Source: Baylisascaris procyonis
Taxonomy: Eukaryota > Nematoda > Chromadorea > Rhabditida > Ascarididae
Direction of reading: 5' to 3'
Assembly: GCA_037389465.1 (NCBI GenBank)
Contig: JAZARR010000204.1
Span: forward strand, 556,001-620,000
Length of the DNA stretch: 64,000 bases
Numbering within the stretch: position 1 is the first letter of the stretch; every line of letters begins with the position of its first letter. Position numbers and translations under genes: made by a program. The notes under the pieces were generated by a model. That model had not been told where the DNA came from and did not search any database. It saw nothing but the letters and a program-made list of their open reading frames with translations. This document shows positions 62,001 through 64,000 of this stretch, one piece after another.

Positions 62001-63360
62001 AGGGCTTCTTGCATTGAGCAGTGCGATTTCGTTTTATGGGGTCAGGGGTCAATGTCTATTATCTCTGAATTGAGTGTCATCGGCGAGCGGTATCCACGAA
62101 CGCGGTTTGAACATTTTCGGGCGGATTGTTTACGAACCGATATCAGTGACCGATGGCCATTTGAAGCATTAAGTTTTCAGACCATGTAAACAATTTAGAT
62201 GATCCTATTCGCTTGAACGGTGTTTTTTTAGTTGGGCTCTGCCGTAGTCAGCACAATGGCTTCTTTGGTTTGGGATGTTCATCCCGATATTTGGTCTGTT
62301 TCAATGGACAACCCGTTTATGAAAAATGCCCTCATGGATTCACGTTCGATGAAGAAAAGCAGATTTGTGTGCCAAAGGTATTCGGTTCATTCACATGCGG
62401 CTGTCTTCTTATTCGTTTAGTATGACCTTGATGTTAATTTGTTCGCACTGTTGGGTAGTGCATATCAGCGGTTTGCCAGTCGAGAATTGTTTGATGTGAC
62501 TGCAGCCATTACCATGAAGCGAACAAGTGGAAACGAGTGAGAATAGTTATCGTCCGATATTGGATTGCTTCTATTTTCTTCGGCGCTGTTGCAAATTTTT
62601 TTTTATTCTGCAGTGTGAGATGAAAGAGTGCGGATGTCGCCCAACAATGACCACGTCGACTACGACGACTACTGAAACTCCAGCTCCGGAAGCCACAACC
62701 ATAGCAACTGCGACAGCTCCGTGGGGTACATTTGCTAATATGATAATAATATGCACGTTTTGTTTTTGCTGAATTGCCACTGGGAGGCTGAGGTTGGTGT
62801 TCGGAGACTCAGCGGGGAATTCGTTTGGTCACATTTATCGGCAATCGTATGGGAGATTATTTGCAAAACCATCAACGGTGATCTCCAAGAGTTCATGGAT
62901 TCTAACATACAATTTGTGTGCTATATATGTTTTCCGTTCAGTGGGATCGTGTTCTCATCATCGCGATGGTTTCTTCGCATTGGGTTGCTCACCGAAATAC
63001 TTATTATGCATCGATGGTCGTCCGGTGTATAGTTCCTGTGAAGTTGGCTTCGTTTTCGACGAAGCAGAAGGGACTTGTCTACCTAAGGTATGGGGCTGAC
63101 AGAGATTTTTTTAAACCAACCGCTGTCATACTTCGATTTGATATGAGGTGCTGTTTTATCGGTGTTTTTATTCGTAGATATCAGAGCTTTATTCGAATTG
63201 AGTAAATCTGAATTGCTTTGATCCCATATTTCAATTGCTTTGAAAGTCTGAACGCTATGGGTAATGTCAACGTTGTGGTATTGCTGCGAAATTATAAAAT
63301 TCATGTAATTTGCAGGATTTGGTGAAGCGTTGTTGGTCTTCGGCACCTATAACAGTATAA
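53079..63360 (+). CDS. Secreted mucin-like protein with ten chitin-binding domains, 20 exons
   Basis: Exons: 53079-53115, 53922-54069, 54561-54640, 55015-55317, 55599-55744, 56294-56429, 56623-56768, 57383-57521, 57820-57965, 58559-58715, 58972-59117, 59731-59887, 60116-60261, 60544-60655, 60878-61023, 61769-61901, 62232-62377, 62614-62725, 62942-63087, 63316-63360. Total is 2727 bases, or 908 residues plus TAA, and all phases match. Exon 1 is a signal peptide (MKLALVFVLVSSS). Domains are CBM14/peritrophin-A-like with six Cys; array copies read like GFFGLGCSSRYLVCINGRPV, then a short C-P-x-G-F block and Q-I-C-V-P-K. The sixth Cys opens the next exon (CKVKKCGC), which continues as a Thr/Pro-rich mucin-like linker. 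Expected to bind chitin in an extracellular matrix such as eggshell, pharyngeal lining or gut. No enzyme domain is present. The first two domains are divergent; the last is completed by a short exon. Confidence 0.85.
53922..54640 (+). other. Chitin-binding domain 1 (exons 2-3, divergent)
   Basis: Exon 2 gives Cys 1-5 (NFC, IGC, ILC, MSC, NKC). Exon 3 (80 bases) supplies ASSCHGHVY, whose Cys can serve as the sixth, and a Ser/Pro linker. It lacks the CGC motif and Thr run of the later linkers, so it is probably an older, unduplicated module. Confidence 0.65.
55015..55317 (+). other. Chitin-binding domain 2 in a single exon with mucin-like tail
   Basis: One 303-base exon carries all six Cys (TFC, IGC, IKC, KEC, KRC, SVC) followed by two copies of TSQMTTT and a Pro/Glu-rich stretch. 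In the later units, by contrast, an intron separates Cys 5 from Cys 6. Confidence 0.75.
55599..60261 (+). other. Tandem array of five chitin-binding exon pairs (domains 3-7)
   Basis: Domain exons of exactly 146 bases at 55599, 56623, 57820, 58972 and 60116 have a spacing of about 1.02-1.20 kb. They alternate with linker exons of 136-157 bases (56294, 57383, 58559, 59731; the fifth is the shorter 60544 type). Introns are also related between units (for example ATCATATCAGC words after the domain exon), so whole genomic units were duplicated. Linkers begin C-x-V-K-x-C-G-C and end with PEA-V-x-TTASEG-like sequence. Confidence 0.9.
60544..63087 (+). other. Duplicated 3' block: linker, domain 8, linker, domain 9, linker, domain 10
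   Basis: Linkers 60544-60655 and 62614-62725 (112 bases, CEMKECGCRP start) are almost identical. Domains 8 and 10 (GFFALGCSPKYLLCIDGRPV) are a distinct subtype and near-identical to each other. Domain 9 (62232-62377) is of the main array type. A block of about 2.1 kb has therefore been duplicated as a unit. Confidence 0.85.
61194..61214 (+). other. Candidate alternative or fossil terminal exon
   Basis: After acceptor GATTGCAG, phase-0 codons read DMVKHC then TGA. This would complete domain 8 with a sixth Cys and end the protein. It is homologous to the real terminal exon at 63316. No AATAAA is evident nearby, so it may be a relic of the earlier gene end. Confidence 0.4.
63316..63360 (+). other. 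Terminal coding exon of the chitin-binding gene
   Basis: Acceptor TAATTTGCAG, then DLVKRCWSSAPITV and TAA. It supplies the sixth Cys of domain 10. The alternative is read-through of the donor at 63088, giving VWG and TGA at 63097-63099, which would leave the domain one Cys short. Confidence 0.6.
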
Positions 63361-63473
63361 ATGAAATTGGTGGAGCAAGCTGAATGAATTGCTTCTCTTC
63401 AATGTTTGTATGAGGATTCTATCGTACGCAATATATTTATTTTATTCTGTTTATATTATAATGTTTTAGATTT

Positions 63474-63479
63474 AATAAA
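63474..63479 (+). terminator. Polyadenylation signal AATAAA of the chitin-binding gene
   Basis: Canonical AATAAA 114 bases after the TAA at 63358-63360, within T-rich sequence. Confidence 0.7.

Positions 63480-64000
<521 letters not shown>

Overview
This is eukaryotic nuclear DNA, most likely from a nematode. It is AT-rich and full of (AT)n microsatellites and minisatellites, and its four genes are split into short exons by long introns. Evidence for a nematode: the first aldolase exon begins [10 protein letters not shown], a nematode-style start; a Ly6/activin-receptor-type secreted protein has the Cys pattern of nematode families; and splice acceptors lie only a few to about 25 bases before two start codons, as in trans-spliced genes. 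I cannot name the species. I saw no rRNA, tRNA, CRISPR array, transposase or viral gene.

Layout. (1) 54-165, minus strand: first coding exon of class I fructose-bisphosphate aldolase, running off the left edge, with a probable upstream exon at 528-574. (2) 580-8880: intergenic, rich in short tandem repeats. (3) 9082-26625, minus strand: a complete 21-exon gene for Mediator subunit MED1 (my model is 1371 residues). The conserved domain is in exons 1-10. The tail in exons 11-21 is disordered, rich in Pro/Ser/Thr, and carries two AT-hook-like basic patches. One of its introns holds a 43-bp minisatellite of about 1.35 kb. (4) 26652-33990: intergenic, with TTTACCC-type repeats and two small hairpins. 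(5) 33991-44607, minus strand: a two-exon gene for a secreted, probably GPI-anchored LU (Ly6-like) protein, split by an intron of about 10.1 kb. (6) 44608-53078: intergenic, with a GGATC-type satellite. (7) 53079-63360, plus strand: a 20-exon gene for a secreted mucin-like protein with ten chitin-binding (CBM14/peritrophin-A-type) domains. Most of it arose by tandem duplication of a two-exon unit. (8) 63480-64000: 3' flank with an (AT)n run.

All exon chains were assembled by hand from acceptor/donor motifs, matching codon phases and alignment to recalled family patterns. In the MED1, LU and chitin-binding genes every phase closes and the total length is divisible by three, which is strong internal support. 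The genes look functionally unrelated (glycolysis, transcription, cell surface, chitin matrix). The most unusual locus is the chitin-binding array. Its exon pairs are phase-symmetric, its copies show exon-limited sequence identity, and a duplicated copy of the terminal exon lies inside it and may act as an alternative 3' end.
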